From: Lachnospiraceae bacterium
Lineage (GTDB): Bacteria; Bacillota; Clostridia; Lachnospirales; Lachnospiraceae
Direction of reading: 5' to 3'
Length of the DNA: 64,000 bases
Assembly: GCA_017551165.1 (NCBI GenBank)
Contig: JAFZMO010000010.1
Span: 1 to 64,000, forward strand
The translations under genes and the position numbers were made by a program. Below the pieces are notes generated by a model. That model was given only the letters and a program-made list of their open reading frames with translations. It ran no database searches and was not told where the DNA came from. Below, in pieces: positions 16,864 to 26,797 of the stretch; position 1 is the first letter of the stretch, and each line of letters starts with the position of its first letter.

Positions 16864-18285
16864 CTACAGCCGGTCCAGAAACTCCACGAGCCCGTCGTGG
16901 TTGTTGTCCTTGTTCGTGACAACGTCGGCCACGGCCTTCGTGCGCTCGTTGCCGTTGCACATCGCGATGCCGAGGCCGGCAGCCTCGAGCATGCTGTTGT
17001 CATTTTCCTCATCACCGGCTGCTGCCGTGTCCGCGACCGGCACGCCGAGGTGCTTTGCGAGGATCATCGCGGCCGTGCCCTTGCCGCAGCCCTTGGGAAT
17101 GATCTCAAGGTAGTACGGGGACGAGTACATCGTGTCGACCTCGTCGCCGAACCGCTCCATCACGGCGTTTTGGAACCGCACCTGCTTCGCGTGATCGTGA
17201 AGCTCGTTGCAGAGCATTTTGCACGGCGGCTGATCGAGGTGCTTCATCGGGTCCTCGTCGATGATGTACGGCGTCTTGATCATGTTCGCATAGAACCGCT
17301 GCTCCTCACACTCGCGCGGCGCGAGGATGCGGTCATCCGTGTAGGTCTGCACGTACACGCCGTACTTGTTAGCCATCGCGAAGATCTCCCTCACGACCGC
17401 AAGCGGCAGCCCGGCGCGGTAGATCGTCTCCTGCCTGTCGCAGTCGTAGATCTGGCACCCGTTGAACGACAATATGTAACTTCTCGGAAAATCGATCCCG
17501 AGATCCTTCTGCACTCTCTCCACGCTGTGCAGGCTCCGCCCCGAGGCGAGCGCAATGCTGTTGCCCCGCTCCGCGAACCTGCGGAGCGCCTCATGGGTTG
17601 CGGGGGAAATGGTCTTCTCGCTTGTGAGAAGCGTCTCGTCGAGGTCGGTGAAGAAGATCTTTCGTCTCCATCCGAACCGCGTGAGGTCGACCTTGCCGTT
17701 CACCGTCTCCACGCCCTCCGCAGCCAGCAGCTTCTCCTGCATGTTGACGCCGCCGAAGACAAACGCCTCCGCCAGTCGTCCCGCCGCGTTCACTACGCGG
17801 TAGCAGGGGATCGTGTCGGGGTCCGGGTTTCTGTGGAGCGCGTTGCCGACGGCCCGCGCCATGTTGCGGTCACCGGCCAGCTCCGCGACCTGTCCGTAGG
17901 TTGCCACGCGCCCGTACGGGATCTGCCGCACGGCCTCGTAGATCCGCTTCGCCGGGCAGTCCGCGATCAGGTCGTAGCTCTCCGCGATCATCCGCCGGAC
18001 GTCCTCGTCCGGGATCGTCCCGTCGAGGATCACCGTGTTCCAGTGCTCCTTGTTCTGGTGGTACCCCGGCTTCACCGCCTTGTAGATGCTGCGCCAGAAA
18101 TGCGCGCGCAGCGGCTCCGCCTTCAGGTTCAGGCACACACAGCCGTCCTTCTCGTACGACCACAGAAACGCCTTCCGGTTCGGCTTGTAGCGCACCAGCT
18201 GCCAGTTGTCGTCATGAAACGGCGCGTCCTGATAGGTGTCCGGAAACGACAGCCCGTATTCCAATGCTTCCCTGCGTGTTTTCAT
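16864..18285 (-). CDS. Three-domain fusion: MmcQ/YjbR + MGMT-like + Cof-type HAD phosphatase
   Basis: 473 residues. Residues 1-110 are MmcQ/YjbR (SFPDTYQDAPFHDDNW, KPGYHQNKEHWNTVILDG). Residues 113-205 are the DNA-binding/active-site part of an O6-alkylguanine transferase (PYGRVATYGQVAELAG, RAVGNALHRNP, IPCYRVVNAAGRL, Cys161). Residues 208-473 are a Cof-type HAD phosphatase (nucleophile in FFTDLDETLLT, SGRS, then GDEENDNSML). The usual PCHRV motif is PCYRV, so the His that activates the Cys is replaced. The reading frame is continuous with no sign of a stop. The MmcQ-MGMT pairing is known in related bacteria; addition of HAD is unusual. Natural function is uncertain. Confidence 0.85.
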   Translation of the reverse strand: MKTRREALEYGLSFPDTYQDAPFHDDNWQLVRYKPNRKAFLWSYEKDGCVCLNLKAEPLRAHFWRSIYKAVKPGYHQNKEHWNTVILDGTIPDEDVRRMIAESYDLIADCPAKRIYEAVRQIPYGRVATYGQVAELAGDRNMARAVGNALHRNPDPDTIPCYRVVNAAGRLAEAFVFGGVNMQEKLLAAEGVETVNGKVDLTRFGWRRKIFFTDLDETLLTSEKTISPATHEALRRFAERGNSIALASGRSLHSVERVQKDLGIDFPRSYILSFNGCQIYDCDRQETIYRAGLPLAVVREIFAMANKYGVYVQTYTDDRILAPRECEEQRFYANMIKTPYIIDEDPMKHLDQPPCKMLCNELHDHAKQVRFQNAVMERFGDEVDTMYSSPYYLEIIPKGCGKGTAAMILAKHLGVPVADTAAAGDEENDNSMLEAAGLGIAMCNGNERTKAVADVVTNKDNNHDGLVEFLDRL

Positions 18286-18299
18286 GCTTCCTCACAAAC

Positions 18300-18329
18300 G
18301 GCAGGGGGATGACTCCCCCTGCCATGGTT
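18300..18329. terminator. Hairpin between LiaF-like and fusion genes
   Basis: Arms GGCAGGGGGA (18300-18309) and TCCCCCTGCC (18314-18323) form a strong stem. The T-run lies on the plus strand (TGGTTTTTTC). On the minus strand only GTTTG follows, so it would be a weak terminator or a processing site between the two genes. Confidence 0.5.
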
Positions 18330-18334
18330 TTTTC

Positions 18335-18787
18335 TTATACTCGTTCGATCGTCAGCGAACCGTATGCGACCTTGCCGGTGATGGTGAGCGTCGGACCGTC
18401 CTCCACCTGCGCATCGGTGAGCTCCTCAATGAAGCTGCCGCGTCGTAAGTCAACGCCGTTCAGGATCTTGACCGACTCCGGTACGATCACCTTCGTACCG
18501 CCGAACACGGTGCACACATCGAGGTTCAGATCCTTCTCCGGATTCTCCGGCAATACCACCGTCGTGCCGCCGAACAGGCAGGACACGTACGCGTTGTCGG
18601 TGTCGGTATCAACCTTGATCTCACTGCCGCCGAACGTCACGAGCTGCATGAGATTGTGCTCCTCCTCGTGTCCCTCCACCATCTTCAGGTGTCTGCGGAC
18701 CATGAGCGCCGCACCGGCCGCCGTCGCCGCAAAGACGCCTCCCGTAACCCCAAGCGCCGCCAGAACGATCTTCTTCGTTGTTGTCAT
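18335..18787 (-). CDS. LiaF-like C-terminal domain membrane protein
   Basis: 150 residues. A glycine/alanine-rich transmembrane segment (about 6-28) is followed by a beta-rich repeat domain with three FGG motifs (LVTFGGSEI, CLFGGTTVV, TVFGGTKVIVPE), as in the LiaF/YvqF C-terminal domain linked to cell-envelope stress. A full LiaF has four helices; this one has a single N-terminal helix and no LiaRS neighbours, so it is a stand-alone relative. Ribosome-binding site GGGGAGG precedes the ATG. Confidence 0.7.
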   Translation of the reverse strand: MTTTKKIVLAALGVTGGVFAATAAGAALMVRRHLKMVEGHEEEHNLMQLVTFGGSEIKVDTDTDNAYVSCLFGGTTVVLPENPEKDLNLDVCTVFGGTKVIVPESVKILNGVDLRRGSFIEELTDAQVEDGPTLTITGKVAYGSLTIERV

Positions 18788-18836
18788 GGTAATTACCTCC
18801 CCAATCGGTATTCTATAGTTCTGCTATAGTGCTTTC

Positions 18837-18865
18837 ACTATACCACAAAACTACTTCACGAACAA
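18837..18865 (-). promoter_or_regulatory. Candidate promoter of the LiaF-like gene
   Basis: TATAGT (18837-18842) lies 17 bp downstream of TTGTTC (18860-18865) on the minus strand. Direct copies of CTATAG follow at 18813 and 18824 in the 5' leader. Confidence 0.45.
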
Positions 18866-18870
18866 CAAAA

Positions 18871-18901
18871 ACGTGACAAAAGAACCGTCCCTTTGTCACG
18901 T
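18871..18901. repeat. Dispersed palindromic repeat, copy 1
   Basis: Ten-base arms ACGTGACAAA and TTTGTCACGT flank the core AGAACCGTCCC. The copy abuts the stop codon of the ANTAR gene. The same core occurs at 47254-47282 and, in opposite orientation, at 45972-46001. Confidence 0.85.
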
Positions 18902-19486
18902 TCAGTCTCCGAGGTCCTCGATGATGCGCTCGGCCACGCGCCGGCGGGAAACGCCGTTGTCCATGGCAAGCTTGCCGATGTAGCGGTGCGCCTCATCCTC
19001 GGTCATATGCTTTTGCTCCACGAGAAGGATCTTGGCCTTGCTCACGACGCGGAGCTCTTCATTTTTCTCTTCCAGTGCCTGGGTCTTTCGCTCCAACTGC
19101 TGGATCCGGTTCTGGGATGCCAGCAAAAACCGGATGGCCGTGTCGACGGTGTTGCGCGAGGACGGCTTCGGGATCACACAGATCGCGTGGTCGATCAGCC
19201 GGTACGGAATGTTCGCGTACACCTCCTGCGGCACGACGAGCAGCACGGAGGCGTTGCTCTTCTCCGCGATGTCCAGCGCCAGGTCCTCTCCCGACTCATC
19301 CGGGAGCGGCGTGTTCATCAGGATCACGTCGTAGTACCGTTCGAGAACACGCCTTCGGGCCGCGGAAGCATTTTTCACGGAGTCGATCGTGATCATTCCC
19401 GTGAGTGACAGCTTAACGACCGCGTCGAACTGAGGAGAAGCGGAGACAATCAGCACGGAATGGTGCATGTCTTCATGTTTCGGCAT
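18902..19486 (-). CDS. ANTAR RNA-binding antiterminator with pseudo-receiver domain
   Basis: 194 residues. Residues 10-115 have a CheY-like receiver fold, then a coiled coil (120-145) and a C-terminal ANTAR domain (VVSKAKILLVEQKHMTEDEAHRYIGKLAMDNGVSRRRVAERI). ANTAR proteins bind tandem RNA hairpins with hexaloops and prevent termination. The receiver lacks the phosphorylation site: the pocket reads VSAS instead of VDDE (around residue 15) and the acceptor position is Asn58 in ILMNTPLP, though the conserved Lys107 remains. It lies 10 bp after the glnA-like gene with AGGAGG before the ATG, so the pair is co-transcribed. Candidate targets are leaders at 34143-34233, 39787-39829, 41573-41615 and 37546-37588. 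Confidence 0.9.
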   Translation of the reverse strand: MPKHEDMHHSVLIVSASPQFDAVVKLSLTGMITIDSVKNASAARRRVLERYYDVILMNTPLPDESGEDLALDIAEKSNASVLLVVPQEVYANIPYRLIDHAICVIPKPSSRNTVDTAIRFLLASQNRIQQLERKTQALEEKNEELRVVSKAKILLVEQKHMTEDEAHRYIGKLAMDNGVSRRRVAERIIEDLGD

Positions 19487-19496
19487 AGTGTCCTCC

Positions 19497-20672
19497 TCAT
19501 GCCTTGGTGTATTCTTTTATGATACCTTCCGGAACGATGCTGCGCACGAACGCGCTGTTCAGCGCAAGCTGTGCGGCCTCGCGGCGCGATCCGGGCAGCA
19601 GTGCCGCGTTCTCCGTCATCTCCGTCGGGAGCGAGAGTCTGCGCTCGATGCCCGAGAGTCCCGCCTGGATCAGCAGCGCGTACACGAGGTACGGGTTGCT
19701 CGAAGCGTCGGGCGAGCGAAGTTCGACGCGCGTCTGACCGCGGTACGAACCGATGTACATAAGCTCCGACTCGCCGTTGCTCGTCCACTGGACGGAGCCG
19801 GGTGCGCTCGTGTCACCGAGGCGCGTGTAGGACGCGTCGGTCGGGTTGAGGAAGATCGTGATGTCACGGATGACCTCAAGGATTCCCGCCGCGGCGTACT
19901 GAACCATGTCGTTGCCGTCGCCGTCCTTGGCGTAGATGTTGATGTGATAACCGTTGCCGGGCTTGCCCGGGAGCGGCATCGGCGAAAAATCGGCGACAAG
20001 GCCGCAGCGGTCCGCGATCGTGCTGACGACCATCTTGAACGTCGTCATCTGATCGGCCGCCTTCATCGGCTTGCCGTAGTGGAAATCGATCTCATTCTGT
20101 CCGGGTCCGCGCTCGTGGTGCGAGCTCTCCGGCGTGAGGCCCATGCGCTCGATGGTCAGGATGATCTCACGGCGCACGTTCTCGCAGCGGTCGATCGGCG
20201 CGATGTCCAGATAGCCTGCGGAGTCGTACGGGATCTTGGTCGGGTTGCCCTCCTCGTCCTTGCGGAAGAGATAGAACTCCGACTCTGTGCCGAAGCGGAA
20301 CTCAATGCCCTTCGCCTTCGCCGCCTCGACTGCCTTGCGCAGGATGGCGCGCGTGTCGGCCTCGTACACCTCTCCGTCCGGCGTGCACACGTCGCAGAAC
20401 AGACGCATTACCTTGCCGTTGTCCGGTCTCCAGGGCAGGATCGCCATCGTGTTCGGGTCCGGATGCAGGTACAGCGATGCGTACGGGCAGTCCTCGAAAC
20501 CGGCGATGTCGCGCGCACTGATCGGCGCACCGCCGTCAAACGCCTTCTTCAGCTCGCCCGGCATCACGGAGATGTTCTTCTGCACTCCGTAAGCGTCGCG
20601 AAATGCGAGGCGGATGAACTTGACGTCCTCTTCCTCAATGTATTTCAATACTTCTTCAATCATAAATCCCAT
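19497..20672 (-). CDS. Short divergent glutamine synthetase type I-like protein
   Basis: 391 residues against ~440 for GlnA. Metal and substrate residues are mostly present: TESEFYLF, SSHHERGPGQNEIDF, GNGYHINIY, RVELRSPDASSNPYL. Two departures stand out. The segment that normally reads DGSSIEGF appears as SARDIAGF, so the ammonium-binding Asp seems replaced. The C-terminal ~45 residues, which hold GS rings together, are absent. It could be a real ligase with altered quaternary structure, a gamma-glutamyl ligase relative, or a glutamine-sensing partner of the adjacent ANTAR protein. It follows carB by 30 bp with no own promoter visible. Confidence 0.78.
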   Translation of the reverse strand: MGFMIEEVLKYIEEEDVKFIRLAFRDAYGVQKNISVMPGELKKAFDGGAPISARDIAGFEDCPYASLYLHPDPNTMAILPWRPDNGKVMRLFCDVCTPDGEVYEADTRAILRKAVEAAKAKGIEFRFGTESEFYLFRKDEEGNPTKIPYDSAGYLDIAPIDRCENVRREIILTIERMGLTPESSHHERGPGQNEIDFHYGKPMKAADQMTTFKMVVSTIADRCGLVADFSPMPLPGKPGNGYHINIYAKDGDGNDMVQYAAAGILEVIRDITIFLNPTDASYTRLGDTSAPGSVQWTSNGESELMYIGSYRGQTRVELRSPDASSNPYLVYALLIQAGLSGIERRLSLPTEMTENAALLPGSRREAAQLALNSAFVRSIVPEGIIKEYTKA

Positions 20673-20702
20673 TCCGTCCTCCCTTTGAAGGTAGCCGCGT
20701 CG

Positions 20703-23700
20703 TCAGATCGCCGAGATGCGGGGCGAGATATCCTCGAGGACATCCAACAGGATCCGCACCGTATCGAGCGATGTGAACATCGTGACACCGTTCATTATAG
20801 CACATTTTCTGATTTCCGCACCATCTTTGTAATGCACGCCCGACAGGATCGCACGCGTGTTGACGATATAGCTCACGTAGCCCGCGCGGATGGACCGCAG
20901 GATCTCATCGCTGCCGTCGCTCAGCTTGCCGCGAATGCGCGTCCGGATGCCGTGCTCCTTGAGGAACATGCCCGTGCCGACCGTCGCCTCGATGTTGAAT
21001 CCAAGCTCGTAGAAGCGGCGCACCAGAGGCAGCGCCTCCTCCTTGTCCTCGTCCGCCAGCGTAACCAGCACCGTACCGTACTCCTTCATGCGGATGCCGG
21101 ACGCCTGCAGCGCCTTGTAGAGGGCGCGTTTGAGGCTTCTGTCGTAGCCGATTGCCTCGCCGGTGGACTTCATCTCCGGTGAGAGGTACGCGTCCATGCC
21201 GTTTAATTTTTCGAAGGAAAATGCGGGTGCCTTGACGTAGTGGAAATCCTTCTCCGGGTACACCTGCCCCGCGTAGCCCATCGACTCAAGGCTCTCGCCG
21301 AGCATCACGCGCGTCGCGATGTCCACGAGGGACACGCCCGTCGACTTCGAGAGGAACGGAACGCTTCGGGACGCTCTGGGGTTGACCTCGATGATCGAGA
21401 CCTCATCGTTTTTGTCCACGATGAACTGAATATTGTACAGGCCGACGATGCCGATGCCGCGGCCGAGCTTCTCCGTGTAATCGCGGATGACGTCCTTCAC
21501 GTGCGCGGACAGCGAGAACGGCGGGTAGACGCTCATGCTGTCGCCCGAGTGCACGCCGGTGCGCTCCACCAGCTCCATGATACCGGGCAGGAATACGTCC
21601 TTGCCGTCGCATACGGCATCGACCTCAACCTCCTTGCCGACGATGTAGCGGTCGACCAAAACCGGCCGGTCGCGGTCCACATCGACGGCGGTCTTTAAGT
21701 ACTTGGTCAGCAGCTCGCCGTTGGAGACGATCTCCATCGCACGGCCTCCGAGAACGAAGGACGGGCGCACGAGAACGGGGTATCCGATCGACTCCGCAGC
21801 CGCAAGCCCCTCCTCCACGCTCGTCACCGCAACTCCCTTCGGGTGCGGGATGTCGAGGCGCGCGAGCACCTCCTCGAACGCGTCGCGGTCCTCCGCCGCG
21901 AAGATGGCCTCGGGACCGGTGCCGATGATGGTCACACCTGCCTCCGCAAGCGGTCCGGCGAGGTTGACGGCGGTCTGTCCGCCGAGCGTCGCGATCACGC
22001 CGATCGGCTTCTCCAGATCGATGATATTGAGAATATCCTCGACGGTCAGCGGCTCAAAATACAGCTTGTCCGCGGTCGTATAGTCGGTCGATACCGTCTC
22101 GGGATTGTTGTTGATGACGATGGCCTCGTAGCCCATCTCGCGGATCGTCTTCACCGCATGCACGGTCGAGTAGTCGAACTCCACACCCTGGCCGATACGG
22201 ATCGGTCCGGAACCGAGAACGATCACCTTCTTGCGATCGGACACGAGGGACTCATTTTCCTCCTCATAGGTCGAGTAGAAATACGGCACATAGCTTGCGA
22301 ACTCGCTCGCACAGGTGTCGATCATCTTGTACACGGGGCGGATGCCGTAGTCCGCGCGAAGGGCACGCACCTCCCCTTCCTTTTTGCCGGTGAGCTCCGC
22401 GATGTAGGAGTCGGAAAATCCCATCCGCTTCGCCTCGTACAGAAGCTCGCGGCCGATCTCACCGCTCTCCTTCGACTCCGCCTCGATGCGCTTCTCGAAA
22501 TCCACGATCTTCTTGATCTTGTCGAGGAAGAACATGTCGATCTTCGTGCGCGAGTAGATGGCCTGCGGATCGGCGCCGAGCCACAGCAGCTCGGAGATCG
22601 CATAGATGCGGTCGTCCGTGCCGTCCTCGATGTATGTGAGCAGCTTCTCGACTGCCTCGCGGCGGTTGTCCGGCTCAGGCAGGCTCGAGAGGTTGGCGAC
22701 GTCGAATTTGGCGAGATGGATGTGGTTCTTGCCGTCCTCGAGCGAGCGGATCGCCTTGAGGAGGCTCTCCTCCATCGTGCGCCCGACGCTCATCGTCTCG
22801 CCGGTCGCCTTCATCTGCGTCGAGAGCTTGTTCGAGGCGAGCGTGAATTTGTCGAACGGGAACCGCGGCATCTTGGTCACGACGTAGTCGAGCGAGGGTT
22901 CGAAGCACGCCGGCGTGTTCGCCAGCATGATCTCCGAGAGGTTCATGCCGACTGCGATCTTCGCGGACACGCGCGCGATCGGGTAGCCGCTCGCCTTCGA
23001 AGCGAGTGCCGACGAGCGCGACACGCGGGGATTGACCTCGATGACATAGTAGGAAAATGACTCCGGATCCAGAGCGAACTGCACGTTGCAGCCACCCTTC
23101 ACCTTGAGTGCGCGGATGATCTTCAGTGCGCTCGACCGGAGCATCTGGTATTCCTTGTTGGTGAGCGTCTGGCTCGGTGCCACGACGACGGAGTCGCCGG
23201 TGTGGATGCCGACGGGGTCGAGATTTTCCATGTTGCAGACCGTGATTGCGGTGTCGTTCGCGTCGCGGATCACCTCGTACTCGATCTCCTTGTAGCCCTT
23301 GATGCTCTTCTCGACGAGCACCTGGTGCACGGGGGACAGCGCGAGCGCGTGCTTCATTTTCTCCCGCATCTCCTCCTCGTCATCGGCAAAACCGCCGCCC
23401 GTTCCGCCGAGCGTGAACGCCGGGCGAAGGATGACCGGATAACCGATGGATTCCGCTGCCTCGAGGCCCTCCTCCACGCTCTCCGCGATCGCCGAAGGCA
23501 CGACGGGCTCGCCGAGTTCCTCGCACAATTGTTTAAAGAGCTCCCGGTCCTCCGCCCTGCGGATACTCTCCGCGTCGGTTCCCAGAAGCTCGATCTCGCA
23601 CTCCGACAAAACGCCCTTGTCAAACAGCTGCAACGACAGGTTCAGACCGGTCTGTCCGCCGATGCCCGGCACAATGGCGTCAGGACGCTCGTAACGGCAG

Positions 23701-23930
23701 ATGCGCGCCATGTACTCGAGCGTCAGGGGTTCCATATATACTTTGTCCGCGATCGCGTGGTCCGTCATGATCGTCGCGGGGTTGGAATTGGCGAGAATGA
23801 CCTCGTATCCCTCCTCCTTGAGCGCCAGGCAGGCCTGCGTTCCGGCGTAGTCAAACTCAGCGGCCTGACCGATGACAATCGGCCCGGATCCGATGACAAG
23901 CACTTTCTTGATGTCCGTCCTCTTCGGCAT
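20703..23930 (-). CDS. carB: Carbamoyl-phosphate synthase large subunit
   Basis: 1075 residues. Two homologous ATP-grasp halves (KKVLVIGSGPIVIGQAAEFDY and KVIVLGSGPIRIGQGVEFDYS) carry the synthetase and carbamate kinase sites. A C-terminal MGS-like regulatory domain (GTVLVTLADEDKEEALPLVRRF) follows. It supplies carbamoyl phosphate for pyrimidines and arginine using ammonia channelled from CarA. Start at 23930 with AAGGAA upstream; 33 bp after carA. Full length with no truncation. Confidence 0.97.
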   Translation of the reverse strand: MPKRTDIKKVLVIGSGPIVIGQAAEFDYAGTQACLALKEEGYEVILANSNPATIMTDHAIADKVYMEPLTLEYMARICRYERPDAIVPGIGGQTGLNLSLQLFDKGVLSECEIELLGTDAESIRRAEDRELFKQLCEELGEPVVPSAIAESVEEGLEAAESIGYPVILRPAFTLGGTGGGFADDEEEMREKMKHALALSPVHQVLVEKSIKGYKEIEYEVIRDANDTAITVCNMENLDPVGIHTGDSVVVAPSQTLTNKEYQMLRSSALKIIRALKVKGGCNVQFALDPESFSYYVIEVNPRVSRSSALASKASGYPIARVSAKIAVGMNLSEIMLANTPACFEPSLDYVVTKMPRFPFDKFTLASNKLSTQMKATGETMSVGRTMEESLLKAIRSLEDGKNHIHLAKFDVANLSSLPEPDNRREAVEKLLTYIEDGTDDRIYAISELLWLGADPQAIYSRTKIDMFFLDKIKKIVDFEKRIEAESKESGEIGRELLYEAKRMGFSDSYIAELTGKKEGEVRALRADYGIRPVYKMIDTCASEFASYVPYFYSTYEEENESLVSDRKKVIVLGSGPIRIGQGVEFDYSTVHAVKTIREMGYEAIVINNNPETVSTDYTTADKLYFEPLTVEDILNIIDLEKPIGVIATLGGQTAVNLAGPLAEAGVTIIGTGPEAIFAAEDRDAFEEVLARLDIPHPKGVAVTSVEEGLAAAESIGYPVLVRPSFVLGGRAMEIVSNGELLTKYLKTAVDVDRDRPVLVDRYIVGKEVEVDAVCDGKDVFLPGIMELVERTGVHSGDSMSVYPPFSLSAHVKDVIRDYTEKLGRGIGIVGLYNIQFIVDKNDEVSIIEVNPRASRSVPFLSKSTGVSLVDIATRVMLGESLESMGYAGQVYPEKDFHYVKAPAFSFEKLNGMDAYLSPEMKSTGEAIGYDRSLKRALYKALQASGIRMKEYGTVLVTLADEDKEEALPLVRRFYELGFNIEATVGTGMFLKEHGIRTRIRGKLSDGSDEILRSIRAGYVSYIVNTRAILSGVHYKDGAEIRKCAIMNGVTMFTSLDTVRILLDVLEDISPRISAI

Positions 23931-23963
23931 GATCGTTTCCTTCTTTCCGAATTTGTTCGCGTC

Positions 23964-25043
23964 CTACGCGCGTTCCATGAGATCCGTAAAATCCTCAAAC
24001 AGCTGTGTGCTGTCGCACGGTCCCGGCGCGCTCTCCGGATGGTATTGTACGGAAAATGCTTTCTCCGCCTCGCACGCGATCCCCTCCACCGTGCCGTCCA
24101 AGAGGTTCCGTCTCGTCACGATGAGGCCGGTGCCCTCGAGCGACTGCTCGTCCACCGCGTAGCTGTGGTTCTGGCTGGTGATCTCGATCTTGCCGGTCGC
24201 GGTCACGAGCACGGGATGGTTGCCGCCGCGGTGCCCGAACTTAAGCTTGTATGTCTTTGCTCCGTAGGCGAGCGCCAGCAGCTGGTGTCCTAAACAGATG
24301 CCGAACATCGGAACGGTCCCTCGCAGCTCGCGCAGCGTCGTGATGACCTCCGGAACGTCCGTCGGATCTCCGGGGCCGTTCGAGACGAACACGCCGTCCG
24401 GATGCAGTGCCCGGATCTCCTCAGCGGTCGTGTCATACGGCACGATCGTGACGTTGCAGCGGTTCTTGTTGAGCATACGCACGATGTTCATCTTCATTCC
24501 GCAGTCGATCGCCACCACATGGAAGCGGGGGTTCGAGGTGCGGCTGTACCATTTCTTCTTGCTGCTGCAGCGGGCGACCGCGTCGTGGGGCACGGGGGAA
24601 GCGAGAATTCTCGCCACACCCTCCTCCGTCGGCGTGTCGGCGTCCGTGAGCAGTCCCCGTCTCGTCCCGTAGTCGCGGATGTTGCGGATCAGCCGCCTCG
24701 TGTCCACGCCCGTGATACCGGGGATGTCATGCTCCTCCAAAAGCTCCGGCACGGACTCCGTGGAGCGGAAGTTTGAGGGCATGTCGTTGATGTCCCGCAC
24801 GATCAGTGCGGAGGGCGCCAAGATCCGGCTCTCATAGTCCTCATCGGCGACGCCGTAGTTGCCGATCAGCGGGTACGACATCACCACGCCCTGGTCGGTG
24901 TACGACGGATCCGAGAGGATCTCCTGATACCCTGCCATCGAAGTGTTGAAGACGACCTCACACACCGTGTCCTTCGCGGCGCCGAAGCCTGTACCGTAGT
25001 ACTCGCTGCCGTCCTCCAAGATCAGTTTCCGATTTCCCTGCAT
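23964..25043 (-). CDS. carA: Carbamoyl-phosphate synthase small subunit
   Basis: Class I glutamine amidotransferase that delivers ammonia to CarB. N-terminal CarA domain (RKLILEDGSEYYGTGFGA), catalytic Cys in FGICLGHQLLALAYGAK, His/Glu in VQYHPESAPGP, and NGPGDPTDVP. The start at 25043 is chosen because GGAGG lies 11 bases upstream and the family begins at this point; frames to 25052 and 25094 exist. Length 359 is typical. Confidence 0.95.
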   Translation of the reverse strand: MQGNRKLILEDGSEYYGTGFGAAKDTVCEVVFNTSMAGYQEILSDPSYTDQGVVMSYPLIGNYGVADEDYESRILAPSALIVRDINDMPSNFRSTESVPELLEEHDIPGITGVDTRRLIRNIRDYGTRRGLLTDADTPTEEGVARILASPVPHDAVARCSSKKKWYSRTSNPRFHVVAIDCGMKMNIVRMLNKNRCNVTIVPYDTTAEEIRALHPDGVFVSNGPGDPTDVPEVITTLRELRGTVPMFGICLGHQLLALAYGAKTYKLKFGHRGGNHPVLVTATGKIEITSQNHSYAVDEQSLEGTGLIVTRRNLLDGTVEGIACEAEKAFSVQYHPESAPGPCDSTQLFEDFTDLMERA

Positions 25044-25144
25044 TGCAATCATTCCCTCCGTACCGAAGTCATTTTCCGAAGCGTATCCTATCACTTTGCG
25101 ACCGTCTTCGCAAGACCTGATTTGCGCGTTTCCGCCGGGCTTTT

Positions 25145-26797
<1,653 letters not shown>

